Source: JALRAP01 sp046340555
GTDB taxonomy: Bacteria; Bacteroidota; Bacteroidia; AKYH767-A; OLB10
Length of the DNA: 64,000 bases
NCBI GenBank assembly: GCA_046340555.1
Contig: JBKDSL010000006.1
Location: forward strand, 30,740 to 94,739
Reading direction: 5' to 3'
The notes below the pieces were generated by a model. That model was not told the DNA's origin. It saw nothing but the letters and a program-made list of their open reading frames with translations, and did no database searches. Below are positions 17,495 through 26,751 of this stretch, piece after piece (positions within the stretch are counted from its first letter, which is position 1; every line of letters starts with the position of its first letter). A program made the position numbers and the translations under genes.

Positions 17495-18190
17495 ATGAAA
17501 TATCGAATATTGTTGGCGGAGGATGAGCCTTCTTTGAATGAAACAATTCGCTTGAACCTTGAATTGGAAGGTTATAAAGTCAGTGCCGTATCTGATGGTA
17601 AATCCGCACTTAAAACTTTTAAATCCGAGCGCTTCAATCTGGTTATTCTAGACGTAATGATGCCCGAAATGGATGGATTCACCGTTTGTGAATCCATACG
17701 GCTAGAGAATAACTCTGTTCCAATTCTGTTTTTAACAGCTAAGAACACTGGCTCTGATCGCGTAATGGGCTTAAAGCTTGGCGCAGATGATTACCTGAGC
17801 AAACCTTTCAATCTAGAGGAATTGCTATTGCGCGTTCAAAATCTCCTAAAAAGGTCAACCAATGCTGTTGTTTCTCTTCCCACTAAAATCACCATTGGAA
17901 ACAATTCTGTTGACTTCATCTCTCAGGAGATAACATCCAAAGACGGAAAGAAGACGCCACTCACAAAAAAGGAATTCATGCTTCTAAAGTTGTTGGTGGA
18001 ACGCAGGAACGAGGTGGTTTCAAGAGAGCATATTTTGGAAACGGTTTGGGGTTATGATGTCTATCCTTCAACTCGGACCATAGACAATTTCATTGTGTCG
18101 TTTAGAAAGTATTTTGAAGTTGACCCCGCCAACCCGGAATATTTTATTTCTGTAAGAGGCGTGGGTTACAAGTTTGTAGACAATGACTGA
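17495..18190 (+). CDS. OmpR/PhoB-family DNA-binding response regulator
   Basis: The receiver domain (about 1-120) has the acidic pair AEDEPS, the phospho-acceptor Asp in LVILDVMMPEMDG (about residue 53), the Thr in LFLTAKN and Lys in YLSKPFNLEELLLR. A winged-helix output domain follows (about 130-228), with LTKKEFMLLKLLV and the recognition region STRTIDNFIVSFRKYF, ending RGVGYKFV. The length of 231 residues is standard. No histidine kinase is adjacent on either side, so the partner kinase lies elsewhere. It is preceded by a 230-base divergent region shared with the secreted protease; target genes are unknown. Confidence 0.95.
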   Translation: MKYRILLAEDEPSLNETIRLNLELEGYKVSAVSDGKSALKTFKSERFNLVILDVMMPEMDGFTVCESIRLENNSVPILFLTAKNTGSDRVMGLKLGADDYLSKPFNLEELLLRVQNLLKRSTNAVVSLPTKITIGNNSVDFISQEITSKDGKKTPLTKKEFMLLKLLVERRNEVVSREHILETVWGYDVYPSTRTIDNFIVSFRKYFEVDPANPEYFISVRGVGYKFVDND

Positions 18191-18213
18191 TCTTTTTAAA
18201 TGACTTTGGCAGT

Positions 18214-18588
18214 ATGAATCGTTTAGCTGTTTTTTTAGCACGTTTGGTGACAATGACCTTGGCGGTCATCATCACTGATTGGATGCTTTCAGGTATAAGT
18301 GTGAGTGGTGTGCCAGCTGCAATAATAATTTCCTTGGTCTTATCGATTTTAAACCTGATAGTTAAGCCACTTTTGATTTTCTTGACACTTCCAATCACGG
18401 TTTTCACATTTGGCATTTTCCTTTTTTTTATAAATGCCTTGATTGTTCTGATTGCGGCTTGGATGGTGCCCGGATTCCAAGTTGATAGCTTCTGGTGGGC
18501 TTTGGCTTTTAGTATTATACTCTCACTAACATCCTCCGTCTTGGAAACTCTTGGCTCAAAAGGATCTACAGCAAGAAAGCACTACTGA
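18214..18588 (+). CDS. Phage holin family / YvlD-like small membrane protein
   Basis: This 124-residue integral membrane protein has about four hydrophobic segments (FLARLVTMTLAVIITDWML, AAIIISLVLSILNLIVKPLL, FTFGIFLFFINALIVLIAAWM, FWWALAFSIILSLTSSVLE). The pattern LSILNLIVKPLLIFLTLPIT is characteristic of the mycobacterial-4TM / phage_holin_4_2 family, also called YvlD. Despite the name, most members are chromosomal and are not linked to phage lysis; none of the neighbours here is phage-like. It follows the response regulator by 23 bases and may share its transcript. Molecular function is unknown. Confidence 0.85.
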   Translation: MNRLAVFLARLVTMTLAVIITDWMLSGISVSGVPAAIIISLVLSILNLIVKPLLIFLTLPITVFTFGIFLFFINALIVLIAAWMVPGFQVDSFWWALAFSIILSLTSSVLETLGSKGSTARKHY

Positions 18589-18590
18589 TT

Positions 18591-20243
18591 TTACCGTTTA
18601 CAAAGTTCTGTGTAAGGGCAATACTGACATCTTGACAAATCGTGCGTTTGCAAAAAGGGGATGTCAGGATTATAAATTTGGTTAAGTAATTCAACTAGTC
18701 GGCTCTTAAATTCCTTCATTTTTTCAGAGTCAATTCCATGTTTTGGGAAGGATACCCCATCTTTCAACTGCCTGACTGCATAAAACCCGGCTTTTACATT
18801 TCTTTCAGGATGAATGCTTTCATAAAGCAATTTATAAAGATGTAGTTGGAAAAGTGTTTTCTTTTTAGGATTCTTGAAAAGTTCGATAATGCCGGCTGAT
18901 TCGAGTTCCACATTGCCCGTCTTATAATCGATAATACGATAGCCATCATTCACCAAATCGACGCGATCGAAAATTCCTGTCAAATTGATTTCTTCCTGCC
19001 CGATTTCAATAGATGTATTGAATCTTCCTTCGGTTTTTTCAATGGTGAAAGGCGTTGATTTTTGATCTGCCTTTAAAATCTTTACCACCATGGTTTTTAT
19101 CACTTCTCCCGTCAGTATATCGGTTCCTTGAAGTTGATTGTATTTTGTTGAAAACTCATCATCAACCACGTCTTCTACCAACCGATTGCTTTTTAACAAC
19201 ATCTCATTCACGTCGTCATTCGCAACGAATTTTACTTGGAATGGAGCATAAAGCAATTCCATGACCTTATGCAGGATATTTCCAAATCCTGCAGCATCAA
19301 TTTTTTCTGAATCTTCTTGTTCTTCACGAAGCCCCGCAACATGTTTAAAATAGAATTGTAAGGAGCAATTTATATAAGTAGAAATTGCCGTGCTAGACAA
19401 TGCACCTCGTTTTTCCGTTTCTGCCCCTTTAATAAAGTACTGTAGGGTCTCCATTACTGAAGCGTCCTTCGTTATGGATATGGGTTCATATGACGGTGAA
19501 CCCAAAGAAGCTGCAACCGATCGTTGATTTATTTTTATGTTAGGAGATGACTTTGGACCGACTTCGCGAATTAATTGTTGGATATATCTTGAAGGCTCGC
19601 CACCGCCAGTTGCCCCGGCTTCCGAATTGTATGTTAGGTATATCCGTTTGGCTCTATGCAGTAATCTATAGAAATGATACGCGTAGGATGATTCACGCTC
19701 CAAATAAGTTGATAAACCGAAAGCCTTCCGTAGAGCGAATGGGATAAACGAGTGGTGCTGGCCATCTGCAGGCAATACTCCCTCGTTTACATTTAGTAAA
19801 ATGATGTTTTCAAAATCCAACCCCCGGGTTTCTAAAAAACCCATTACTTGTAGTCCTTGAACGGGCTCGCCAGAAAACGGTATTCTTAATGCATTAACCA
19901 AGTCTCTGATGATTGTCCAAGCTGTTTCTGTGCGAATTTCGGTTAAATGGTTTTTTAAAAGATTCTCCGCTTTTTGAATTTCTGCTGCCATGAAACGCAA
20001 TATGTCATTTTCAAAGCCAGGCCTATTTGTGCCGTTTTCGACAATCAGCAATAACAAGTTTGATACATTTTGAAAAGTACTTGAAGAGTCTTCTGCACCT
20101 TTAAATACCTTTACCGCATCTTCAAATCCGAATAAATCTGAAATTTGATTACTGTTCAACCTCCATTCATGTATTTTCGGATCGGGTCTTTGGATTGAAA
20201 ATGATGATGCAATGAGTGGGTGAGCTATGGTCTGTTTTACCAT
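18591..20243 (-). CDS. AddB-like PD-(D/E)XK nuclease, C-terminal part after an in-frame UGA
   Basis: This is the second portion of a RecBCD/AddAB-type repair nuclease whose first portion is 20265-21377. Both are in the same reading frame, separated by one TGA and seven codons, so an uninterrupted gene would encode about 928 residues, normal for the Bacteroidota family. This part holds a helicase-like core region (GLQVMGFLETRGLDFENIIL, then EGVLPADGQHHSFIPFALR) and the nuclease domain: an early Cys in INCSLQFYFKHV, the active site GIFDRVDLV through IIDYKTG, and the terminal cysteines CQYCPYTELC. The four Cys fit an AddB-type iron-sulfur pin. The catalytic residues are intact. Translation could restart at the ATG at 20243; otherwise this is the dead end of a pseudogene. 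Confidence 0.72.
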   Translation of the reverse strand: MVKQTIAHPLIASSFSIQRPDPKIHEWRLNSNQISDLFGFEDAVKVFKGAEDSSSTFQNVSNLLLLIVENGTNRPGFENDILRFMAAEIQKAENLLKNHLTEIRTETAWTIIRDLVNALRIPFSGEPVQGLQVMGFLETRGLDFENIILLNVNEGVLPADGQHHSFIPFALRKAFGLSTYLERESSYAYHFYRLLHRAKRIYLTYNSEAGATGGGEPSRYIQQLIREVGPKSSPNIKINQRSVAASLGSPSYEPISITKDASVMETLQYFIKGAETEKRGALSSTAISTYINCSLQFYFKHVAGLREEQEDSEKIDAAGFGNILHKVMELLYAPFQVKFVANDDVNEMLLKSNRLVEDVVDDEFSTKYNQLQGTDILTGEVIKTMVVKILKADQKSTPFTIEKTEGRFNTSIEIGQEEINLTGIFDRVDLVNDGYRIIDYKTGNVELESAGIIELFKNPKKKTLFQLHLYKLLYESIHPERNVKAGFYAVRQLKDGVSFPKHGIDSEKMKEFKSRLVELLNQIYNPDIPFLQTHDLSRCQYCPYTELCKR

Positions 20244-20264
20244 TCTGAGGTCGAATAAACATTC

Positions 20265-21377
20265 TCAATTTGCGCTTTTAACACCTGCTTCTGCTAGCCT
20301 CTTTAGTGTTACTATAAAACTGGCGAATTGCGATTGCTTCAATGGAAATCCCATCGTGACATTGAGGGAGTTTATTTCCTCAGGTATTGCGAAAAGCACA
20401 GGTAGCAAGGTCTTTTCATCCGGCAGAATGACGGCAGTCCGTTGAATGGATTCAGGAGATTCCTTGCAAATGTCTTTCAGTAATTGACCTGTTAGTTTTG
20501 CTTGACCAGCCAACAATGGTACGGATATGATATCGATTACTTTTGGTTTTGTTGATATTCGATCAGTTGGTTTTGTTGGATGTGTCTTGAGGATTTCCGA
20601 TTCACGGAAGTAGGCGCCAGCTTCATGCAATGGGTCTTTCACATAAAGGTCATCCGTATCCCATTTTATTTCAGTTTTGGTCAGTTTGCCTAACTCTGAA
20701 ATCATCCTTTCTTCAATTAATGAAAACCCATGAAAACCCGCGAATACTATCTTTTCGTGATTAGGCTTGTAATTCCCCTCCTTCAGATCTTTGAGGAACA
20801 GTCGGTAGCTTCTGCCCTCGTAAGATAGGTTTCTCTTGGTTAGCTCCTGTTGGAATCCCTCGTAAATAGATCTTAGGTTGTTCCAGTTTTCGGCAAATTC
20901 CTTTTGTAGCTTGGTGAGACTGCCCACGTCCATGGTTTTGATGAAACCAGTAAGGAATTTCAATGATTCTGCATCAGGAAGAAATTTAGCATCAATCAAC
21001 TTAAGTTCAGCGATGTTCCTAAACATAAATACGGGGTCTTCCACTTGTTTGTCGGCTTCATCAAAATCACCAAGCAACATTCTTCCCCAAGGGTAAAATT
21101 TTCCAAAGTCATGCTGCGGCCAATGGATTTTGTACACATCGTAAAGCGTGGTTAACAATTCCATTTCTTCGCTTACGGGGTAGCCTGAACTGGTTGAAAC
21201 AAAATCGGCAATCGACATTACCTTCGGCGCCCATACAGGTTTTCCAATATGATGGGCAAAACGGTTTCTGAAAATAAGACATGCCCTTCTTGTTGGGAAG
21301 ACCACACTCACCTTACTTGGGTCCGACAATCCCTGGGCAATTAATTCTTTTGCTATTTCATCTATGAAAGTATCCAT
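20265..21377 (-). CDS. AddB-like nuclease, N-terminal part ending at a premature UGA
   Basis: These are the first 370 residues of the AddB-like gene. They start with a motif like KVSVVFPTRRACLIFRNRFA, the degenerate nucleotide-binding start seen in AddB proteins, and continue through WGRMLLGDFDEADKQVEDP and IVFAGFHGFSLIEERMI. The frame stops at TGA (20265-20267, complement). Reading through gives ECLFDLRMVKQTIAHPLI, which joins smoothly to the second part. A change of a glycine codon GGA to TGA would explain the break. No AddA/RecB-like helicase gene is adjacent. Whether this is a true mutation, a sequencing error or a natural two-subunit form is unresolved. Confidence 0.72.
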   Translation of the reverse strand: MDTFIDEIAKELIAQGLSDPSKVSVVFPTRRACLIFRNRFAHHIGKPVWAPKVMSIADFVSTSSGYPVSEEMELLTTLYDVYKIHWPQHDFGKFYPWGRMLLGDFDEADKQVEDPVFMFRNIAELKLIDAKFLPDAESLKFLTGFIKTMDVGSLTKLQKEFAENWNNLRSIYEGFQQELTKRNLSYEGRSYRLFLKDLKEGNYKPNHEKIVFAGFHGFSLIEERMISELGKLTKTEIKWDTDDLYVKDPLHEAGAYFRESEILKTHPTKPTDRISTKPKVIDIISVPLLAGQAKLTGQLLKDICKESPESIQRTAVILPDEKTLLPVLFAIPEEINSLNVTMGFPLKQSQFASFIVTLKRLAEAGVKSAN

Positions 21378-21445
21378 TATTGTAAAGTTGGCAAAAATGA
21401 AGGGTAGTTCTAACTTTAAATTAAATTTTTGCGCAATTTTAGCAA

Positions 21446-22012
21446 GTGTGTCGTAACATCCTCAAATACACGATTTTCATTTTTTTTGTTGCATCGATTT
21501 CGCCGGGATGTAATAGGAGGTTTTCTGATTTACAGACAGAACCTGACAATTCAAATCCTTCCCTTGGGGCATTTTGGGAAGTATCAGAGGAAAAACATGG
21601 TGGTTTCCCGTGCCAGTCTGATGTTTCTGTTCCAAATCGTTATCGACTAGTTCAACCAGACACTTCTTACGTTTTTGGTCAATTACGGAATTCAAAAGGG
21701 TTGACCGATACAATAACAGTTCAATTGCCTATGTCGGACGGCTCCTTGGTTTTCGCAAGACTTTCCCGTTCAGCATCTGTTCCTTTGGAGTTTGATTCCA
21801 AGTATGGGATTTCTGCTTATTCAGGGAAGGTTTCTGGATTGGATGGTTCAATGGTCAGGCTAGAGAAGGATCCGAAAAAGGGACTTCGACTTATGGTATT
21901 GGTTAAGTCTTGGACTAGCATATTGCTTCAGGTTTGCAATCAAGAGCCATGGCATTATGTGGTCTTTGAAAAGAATGATTTGCCCACCGGAGCTAAAACC
22001 GGATTCGAATAA
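21446..22012 (+). CDS. Putative lipoprotein resembling a protease prodomain
   Basis: A 188-residue protein with GTG start (GTG at 21448 is out of frame). Hydrophobic residues 8-20 lead to ISPGC with Cys22, a weak lipobox, so it may be a lipoprotein. By eye, residues 64-153 match residues 41-136 of the protease encoded just downstream: both have the order RxxQxD, a DG hairpin (MSDGSLVF against SPDGVMMEF), P, L, KY, S-x-YSG and a closing G...MVL. In the protease that region is the propeptide before the reprolysin-like domain. The gene is on the same strand, 54 bases upstream. It may be a separate inhibitor, chaperone or decoy for the protease; that role is inference only. No named family was recognised. 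Confidence 0.65.
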   Translation: MCRNILKYTIFIFFVASISPGCNRRFSDLQTEPDNSNPSLGAFWEVSEEKHGGFPCQSDVSVPNRYRLVQPDTSYVFGQLRNSKGLTDTITVQLPMSDGSLVFARLSRSASVPLEFDSKYGISAYSGKVSGLDGSMVRLEKDPKKGLRLMVLVKSWTSILLQVCNQEPWHYVVFEKNDLPTGAKTGFE

Positions 22013-22066
22013 ACTTTAATTCATAATATTGGTTTCTAAATTTCCAACCGTAATACTCCCAATAAA

Positions 22067-24280
22067 ATGAGAAAATCATTACTTCTATTGGTTTTTGCGC
22101 TGATTAACATTGGACACATCCATGCTGAAACGTGGAAACCAATAGATATAAGCGCCGTTAGACTTAATGGGAAGCGTTTGATTAAACCTGTCCAATTTAG
22201 AGCCTACCAAATAGACCCAAACAAATTTAAGTTGCTTTGGGGCCAAGCTCCGATATTGGATGGCGCTAATTCTCGCTCCCATTCTATGGTAATCAGCATC
22301 CCTTCACCTGATGGAGTCATGATGGAGTTTGCTGTTTTCCAAAATGAGGTTCTACCAGTTCAGTTGAAACAGAAATATCCAAGCTTATCCACATACTCTG
22401 GTCAAGGTATCACAGACCCCAACTCTTTCGCTGTATTTGATTTTACCGAGCAGGGGTTTCATGCCATGGTCCTTTCTCCCAATGGAACTTATTTTATCGA
22501 TCCCGTTACGTTGTCTGACCCTGATTACTATCTGGCTTATTACAAGAAGGACTTTATAACCGATAAAAGATTTGAATGTCTTACCGAAACATTGCGTCCC
22601 GTAACCGACGCACACCAGCCGTGTTCCCCTGGACAAACATTGAATCGATCAGTAGGAACGCAACTAAAAACTTATCGTTTGGCAATGGCTGCCACGGGAG
22701 AATATTCTGCCTTTCATGGTGGTACTGTTGCAGGAGCTCTTTCTGCCATTGTAACATCCGTTAATCGAGTTTCCGGTATCTATGAAAGGGACTTGGCTAT
22801 CCGTTTCAGCCTTATCCCCAATACTGATACATTGATTTATTTGAATCCCAATAATGACCCATACACCAACAGCATTGGAGGTACTATGCTTGGTCAAAAT
22901 CAGACTACAGTTAACAATATCATCGGTGGGTTCAATTACGATATCGGACACGTATTCAGTACGGGTGGAGGAGGTATAGCCGGACTCGGAGTAGTTTGCA
23001 ATTTCTCCAACAAGGCTCGTGGTGTAACAGGCTCACCTTCTCCAGTGGGAGACCCCTTCGATGTTGATTATGTTGCCCATGAAATCGGTCATCAATTCGG
23101 AGGAAATCATACTTTTAATTGTGAAGTTGGTTCTTGTTCGGGTAATCGAGCATTCAATGCAGCATATGAGCCGGGAAGCGGAAGTACTATTATGGCTTAC
23201 GCTGGAATTTGTGGTAACAACAATTTGCAGACCAATAGCGATGACTATTTCCATGCCAAAAGCTTTGACGAAATCATCATTTACACCACCACAGGCTTCG
23301 GTTCCAATTGCCCTCAAGTCACTGCAACTGGCAATACGCCACCAGTAATAAATCCCATTCAAACTCGCATTATTCCTTATTTGACTCCTTTCAGGATGAC
23401 AGCTGATGCCTATGACCCTGATGGCGACCCATTAACTTATTGTTGGGAGCAGTATGATTTGGGTCCAGCTGGTACCTGGAGCGCACCCATAGGGAATGCA
23501 CCAATTTTCCGTTCATTTGATCCCACCTCCTCCCCAACAAGGTTGTTCCCTCGATTGTTGAACATCTTGAATAACAGCCAAACAATAGGAGAGGTCAAGC
23601 CTGCCTACGCACGAACGCTGAACTTCAGGTTGACTGTACGCGATAATCGTTTGAATGGCGGTGGAGTCACTAACAATGATACTACCTTTCAGGTTCAGGT
23701 GATTAATACGGGCCAGGCTTTCTCAATTACCTCTCAAAATGTAACTGGGGTGGTTTGGGCAGCCGGTTCTACCGAGACTATCACATGGGATGTAGGTGGA
23801 AGCGATTTAGCTCCAATTAGCACGCCTTTGGTTAATATTCTGTTATCAACGGATGGCGGGCAAACATTCCCGATTGTATTGGCTTCCCAGGTTCCTAATA
23901 ATGGATCATTTCAAGTTCAAGCGCCTTTTGTAAACACTTCTACCGCACGCGTGATGGTTGAAGGCGATGGTAATATATTCTTTGATATTAACGACCGCAA
24001 TTTCACTATAGGCATTACTTCCGTATACGAGATGCAGGCTGCTTTTCCAGTTTCTGTATCTCCCAACCCTGCAATTGGTTCGTTTGAAATTCAGCTCGCT
24101 GAATCACGGTTCGAACATGTTTTGCAGTTGTTAGACCTTAAAGGAAAATCCGTTTTGGAACTTCCACTTGTGGGTTCATCCAACTATGTAGATGTATCCA
24201 GGCTTTCGAGGGGCCTATACTTTTACAGGGTTTTGCGTAGCGATGGTGCTTTAGTAAACGGCAAACTGGTGGTCCAATAA
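22067..24280 (+). CDS. Reprolysin-like zinc metalloprotease with T9SS sorting domain
   Basis: Signal peptide MRKSLLLLVFALINIGHIHA. A propeptide domain (about 25-150) with YPSLSTYSGQG is followed by the catalytic domain (about 195-420). Its zinc site HEIGHQFGGNH (338-348) gives HExxHxxGxxH, and the later TIMAYAGICG supplies the Met-turn. A beta-sandwich segment of cadherin/PKD type follows (TADAYDPDGDPLTYCWEQ), then a second sandwich (TETITWDVGGSDLAPI). The last 75 residues are a T9SS sorting domain (SVSPNPAIGSFEIQL, LQLLDLKGKSV, LSRGLYFYRVLRSDG, ending GKLVVQ). The protein is secreted across the outer membrane. It follows the prodomain-like lipoprotein and converges on the TonB receptor with a six-base gap. 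Substrate unknown. Confidence 0.93.
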   Translation: MRKSLLLLVFALINIGHIHAETWKPIDISAVRLNGKRLIKPVQFRAYQIDPNKFKLLWGQAPILDGANSRSHSMVISIPSPDGVMMEFAVFQNEVLPVQLKQKYPSLSTYSGQGITDPNSFAVFDFTEQGFHAMVLSPNGTYFIDPVTLSDPDYYLAYYKKDFITDKRFECLTETLRPVTDAHQPCSPGQTLNRSVGTQLKTYRLAMAATGEYSAFHGGTVAGALSAIVTSVNRVSGIYERDLAIRFSLIPNTDTLIYLNPNNDPYTNSIGGTMLGQNQTTVNNIIGGFNYDIGHVFSTGGGGIAGLGVVCNFSNKARGVTGSPSPVGDPFDVDYVAHEIGHQFGGNHTFNCEVGSCSGNRAFNAAYEPGSGSTIMAYAGICGNNNLQTNSDDYFHAKSFDEIIIYTTTGFGSNCPQVTATGNTPPVINPIQTRIIPYLTPFRMTADAYDPDGDPLTYCWEQYDLGPAGTWSAPIGNAPIFRSFDPTSSPTRLFPRLLNILNNSQTIGEVKPAYARTLNFRLTVRDNRLNGGGVTNNDTTFQVQVINTGQAFSITSQNVTGVVWAAGSTETITWDVGGSDLAPISTPLVNILLSTDGGQTFPIVLASQVPNNGSFQVQAPFVNTSTARVMVEGDGNIFFDINDRNFTIGITSVYEMQAAFPVSVSPNPAIGSFEIQLAESRFEHVLQLLDLKGKSVLELPLVGSSNYVDVSRLSRGLYFYRVLRSDGALVNGKLVVQ

Positions 24281-24286
24281 CAAATA

Positions 24287-26698
24287 TCAGAAATCCAGTA
24301 TAACACCGATTGTCGGTAAAACCGTTCCGCTTTCATCATTGATGAAAAATGTTTTGTAGCGGGTTGGATCTGCTGGATCTTCAACTGGTTTTCCATTTGC
24401 ATCGGTCCTGACAAATAGAATATCGGGTTCTTCGGATTTGAAATTGTACAGGTTTTCAATATCCAAATAAAGATTCAATGACCATTTGTTGAAGAACCAC
24501 GATTTGTCTACTCGAACATCTAGCTGATGGAAATCGGGAACACGTTGTGTATTTAACTTTCTGTAATCGAGAATGCCCACACCTGTTGCATCCCAATTGG
24601 ATTTGATGGATGATGTAGCCACGTCATAAGGTGTGTATGGTCGGCCTGTTACATATCTCCATTTGAGACCGGTTTCCCAATTTCGAGACCACTTTTTACC
24701 GGCTGTAATAGTGGTAAATAGGTTGTTGTCCCAGGAGGATGCAACGAATTTGTTGTTTCCTGAATCGAATTCGCTGTTGACCAAGGTTAAGGAAACAATG
24801 CCATAAATGCCGGATGCGGATCTTCGCTGAGCCATCAGCTCGATTCCTTGTGCCCTTCCAGAGGAAACAGGAACAACCGATTCATTTCCTACTACTCCGA
24901 AATCTGATCCTAGGTTGGCGAGGCTTATGCCTTTTTGTATGGATAATGGATAATTCGAATAGTTTTTGGAAAATGCCTCAAGGGTGATTTTGGATGATTC
25001 ATCCGGGTTGTACTGAAAACCGCCAATTATTTGATCACATCGAATATAACGTGACTGACTTTTGTTCTGCAAGTTGCCGAAACCGTCTGCAAACCCAAGT
25101 ATCGTATAAGAAGGCAGCTGGTGGTAAATACCTGCATTTGCGTTTAAACTCAGCTTTTTGGTTAGTTGATAGGATAATGCAGCACGTGGAGAAAACTGCT
25201 CCAAAGGGTTGCTTGTTTTTTGGGAGTAGCCTGTGGCATCAGTTCGAACGCCACCTGTGATGCGTGCTTTTGAGTCTAAAAACTCTCGACTAACTGAAAT
25301 GAAACCAGCGTATTTTATGAAATCTATAGCCGATTTATAGGATATCTTGGCGGAACCGTTAGGGGTTTGGATGCTGTTGAATCCGTTAAGATCGAAGGAG
25401 ACATATTCTAACCCTACTCCTGCTAAAATCTTATAGGGGCCGGCAAATAACACACGCTCAACGCGGAGTTTGGTCTCCGACTCTCCCGATTCATATTCCG
25501 CAGTTTTAAGGCTTGGGTCTTCGTTTCTGTTTTCGAAGTATTTCCCTGATTCATTGAAAAGCTTATTGGTGCTCAATACCACACTGGAGAATCCATTTTT
25601 ACCATAACGTTTGTAATTAACACCGGTAGTGTAATTCCATTGGCTGTTTTCGGGAATCGAGCTAAGGAAAAAATCATTTCGCTCTTTTGTTTCTATGTCC
25701 TCAACTCCTTCGTTAACGGATTCATTCAATACGAATACATCATAAGCTGCCAGTCCTAGCCAGGTGATTTCGTTTTTCTCATCAAATCTATGTGTCAATT
25801 TGAATTGCATGTCGTTGAACGTCGGCAGAAACGGCAATTTGAAAACTTTGAAAAGGAATTGTAAATAGGAGCGTCGCGCCGAAAAAAGGTAGGTGGTTTT
25901 AGGGCTTATTGGTCCATCAAAAGTTATTCCTGTTTCTGATGAACCGATGGAGAACCTAACGCCATGTTTCTCCCTGTTACCTTCGATCTGTTTGAAGTCC
26001 ATGACTGAGCTTAGTGCGTTTCCCCTTGAAACGGGAAATGCTCCCGAGTAAAAGTCTACCTCACGTAGGAAATCCACATTGATGATTCCAACAGGTCCAC
26101 CTGTGGAGCCTTGGGTTTGAAAATGGTTAATTACGGGGATTTCAATTCCATCCAAAAAGAATTTGTTTTCTGCAGGCGAACCTCCTCTGATGATGATATC
26201 GTTTCTGAAGCTAGGTGACGAGGCTACTCCGGGCAATGAGCGTATTACCTGGGAAATATCTCGGTTACCTCCCGGATTTCTTTCTATTTCCCTGATGCCT
26301 ATGGTTTGCAAGGATACTGGGCTTTCTTCCTTTTTGACAAATTGAGGTGCTTTGATTTCTACTTCTGTAAGTATGGTAGACGCGGATTCGAGTGATATTT
26401 CAATGTAAGGGGATTTCTCTTTGGTTACAAAAATATCAGACGAAACAGCGGGCTTATAACCTACGCAGGAAACTAGCAGGCGAATGTATCCCTCTTGTTT
26501 GGTAATGATGGTGAATTTCCCTTCAGTATCTGTAGTTGTGCCTAATGAGGTGCCTTCAATGGCAACTGAAGCAAACGGTATTCCTATGCCGGTTTTAATG
26601 TCCGTTACTTTCCCCGTGATTGTTCCGTCAGCGACAAGCAAGGAAGGATAAAAAAAAGCCAATATGGCTAGAGAGATAAAGAGTGTTTGGTTTTTCAT
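24287..26698 (-). CDS. TonB-dependent outer-membrane receptor with carboxypeptidase-like N-terminal domain
   Basis: The signal peptide ends near LLVADG. Residues about 24-105 form a carboxypeptidase-regulatory-like beta-sandwich (GTITGKVTDIKTGIGIPFAS, VAIEGTSLGTTTDTEGKFT). The plug domain follows (IREIERNPGGNRDISQVIRS, IIIRGGSPAENKFFLDGIEI), then a 22-strand barrel of about 560 residues with alternating aromatic strands. The C-terminus reads LPTIGVILDF with a terminal Phe. It lacks the SusC signature and has no SusD-like neighbour, so it probably imports a siderophore, peptide or other ligand rather than a starch-type glycan. It stands alone on this strand next to the acyltransferase, which is 53 bases upstream of its start region. 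Confidence 0.92.
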   Translation of the reverse strand: MKNQTLFISLAILAFFYPSLLVADGTITGKVTDIKTGIGIPFASVAIEGTSLGTTTDTEGKFTIITKQEGYIRLLVSCVGYKPAVSSDIFVTKEKSPYIEISLESASTILTEVEIKAPQFVKKEESPVSLQTIGIREIERNPGGNRDISQVIRSLPGVASSPSFRNDIIIRGGSPAENKFFLDGIEIPVINHFQTQGSTGGPVGIINVDFLREVDFYSGAFPVSRGNALSSVMDFKQIEGNREKHGVRFSIGSSETGITFDGPISPKTTYLFSARRSYLQFLFKVFKLPFLPTFNDMQFKLTHRFDEKNEITWLGLAAYDVFVLNESVNEGVEDIETKERNDFFLSSIPENSQWNYTTGVNYKRYGKNGFSSVVLSTNKLFNESGKYFENRNEDPSLKTAEYESGESETKLRVERVLFAGPYKILAGVGLEYVSFDLNGFNSIQTPNGSAKISYKSAIDFIKYAGFISVSREFLDSKARITGGVRTDATGYSQKTSNPLEQFSPRAALSYQLTKKLSLNANAGIYHQLPSYTILGFADGFGNLQNKSQSRYIRCDQIIGGFQYNPDESSKITLEAFSKNYSNYPLSIQKGISLANLGSDFGVVGNESVVPVSSGRAQGIELMAQRRSASGIYGIVSLTLVNSEFDSGNNKFVASSWDNNLFTTITAGKKWSRNWETGLKWRYVTGRPYTPYDVATSSIKSNWDATGVGILDYRKLNTQRVPDFHQLDVRVDKSWFFNKWSLNLYLDIENLYNFKSEEPDILFVRTDANGKPVEDPADPTRYKTFFINDESGTVLPTIGVILDF

Positions 26699-26751
26699 TA
26701 GATGTAAAACAAAAAATGACAGGTTATGGTTTTCTGTCAGTACAATTCATT

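Noticed and set aside
18214..18588. The holin-like gene as evidence of a prophage
   Set aside because: The family is mostly chromosomal and no phage structural, lysis or integrase gene is nearby.
20240..20270. The in-frame UGA in the AddB-like gene as selenocysteine or as a recoded stop
   Set aside because: The position is not catalytic, the possible downstream hairpin is weak, and many other genes in the window end normally in TGA, so UGA is a true stop here.
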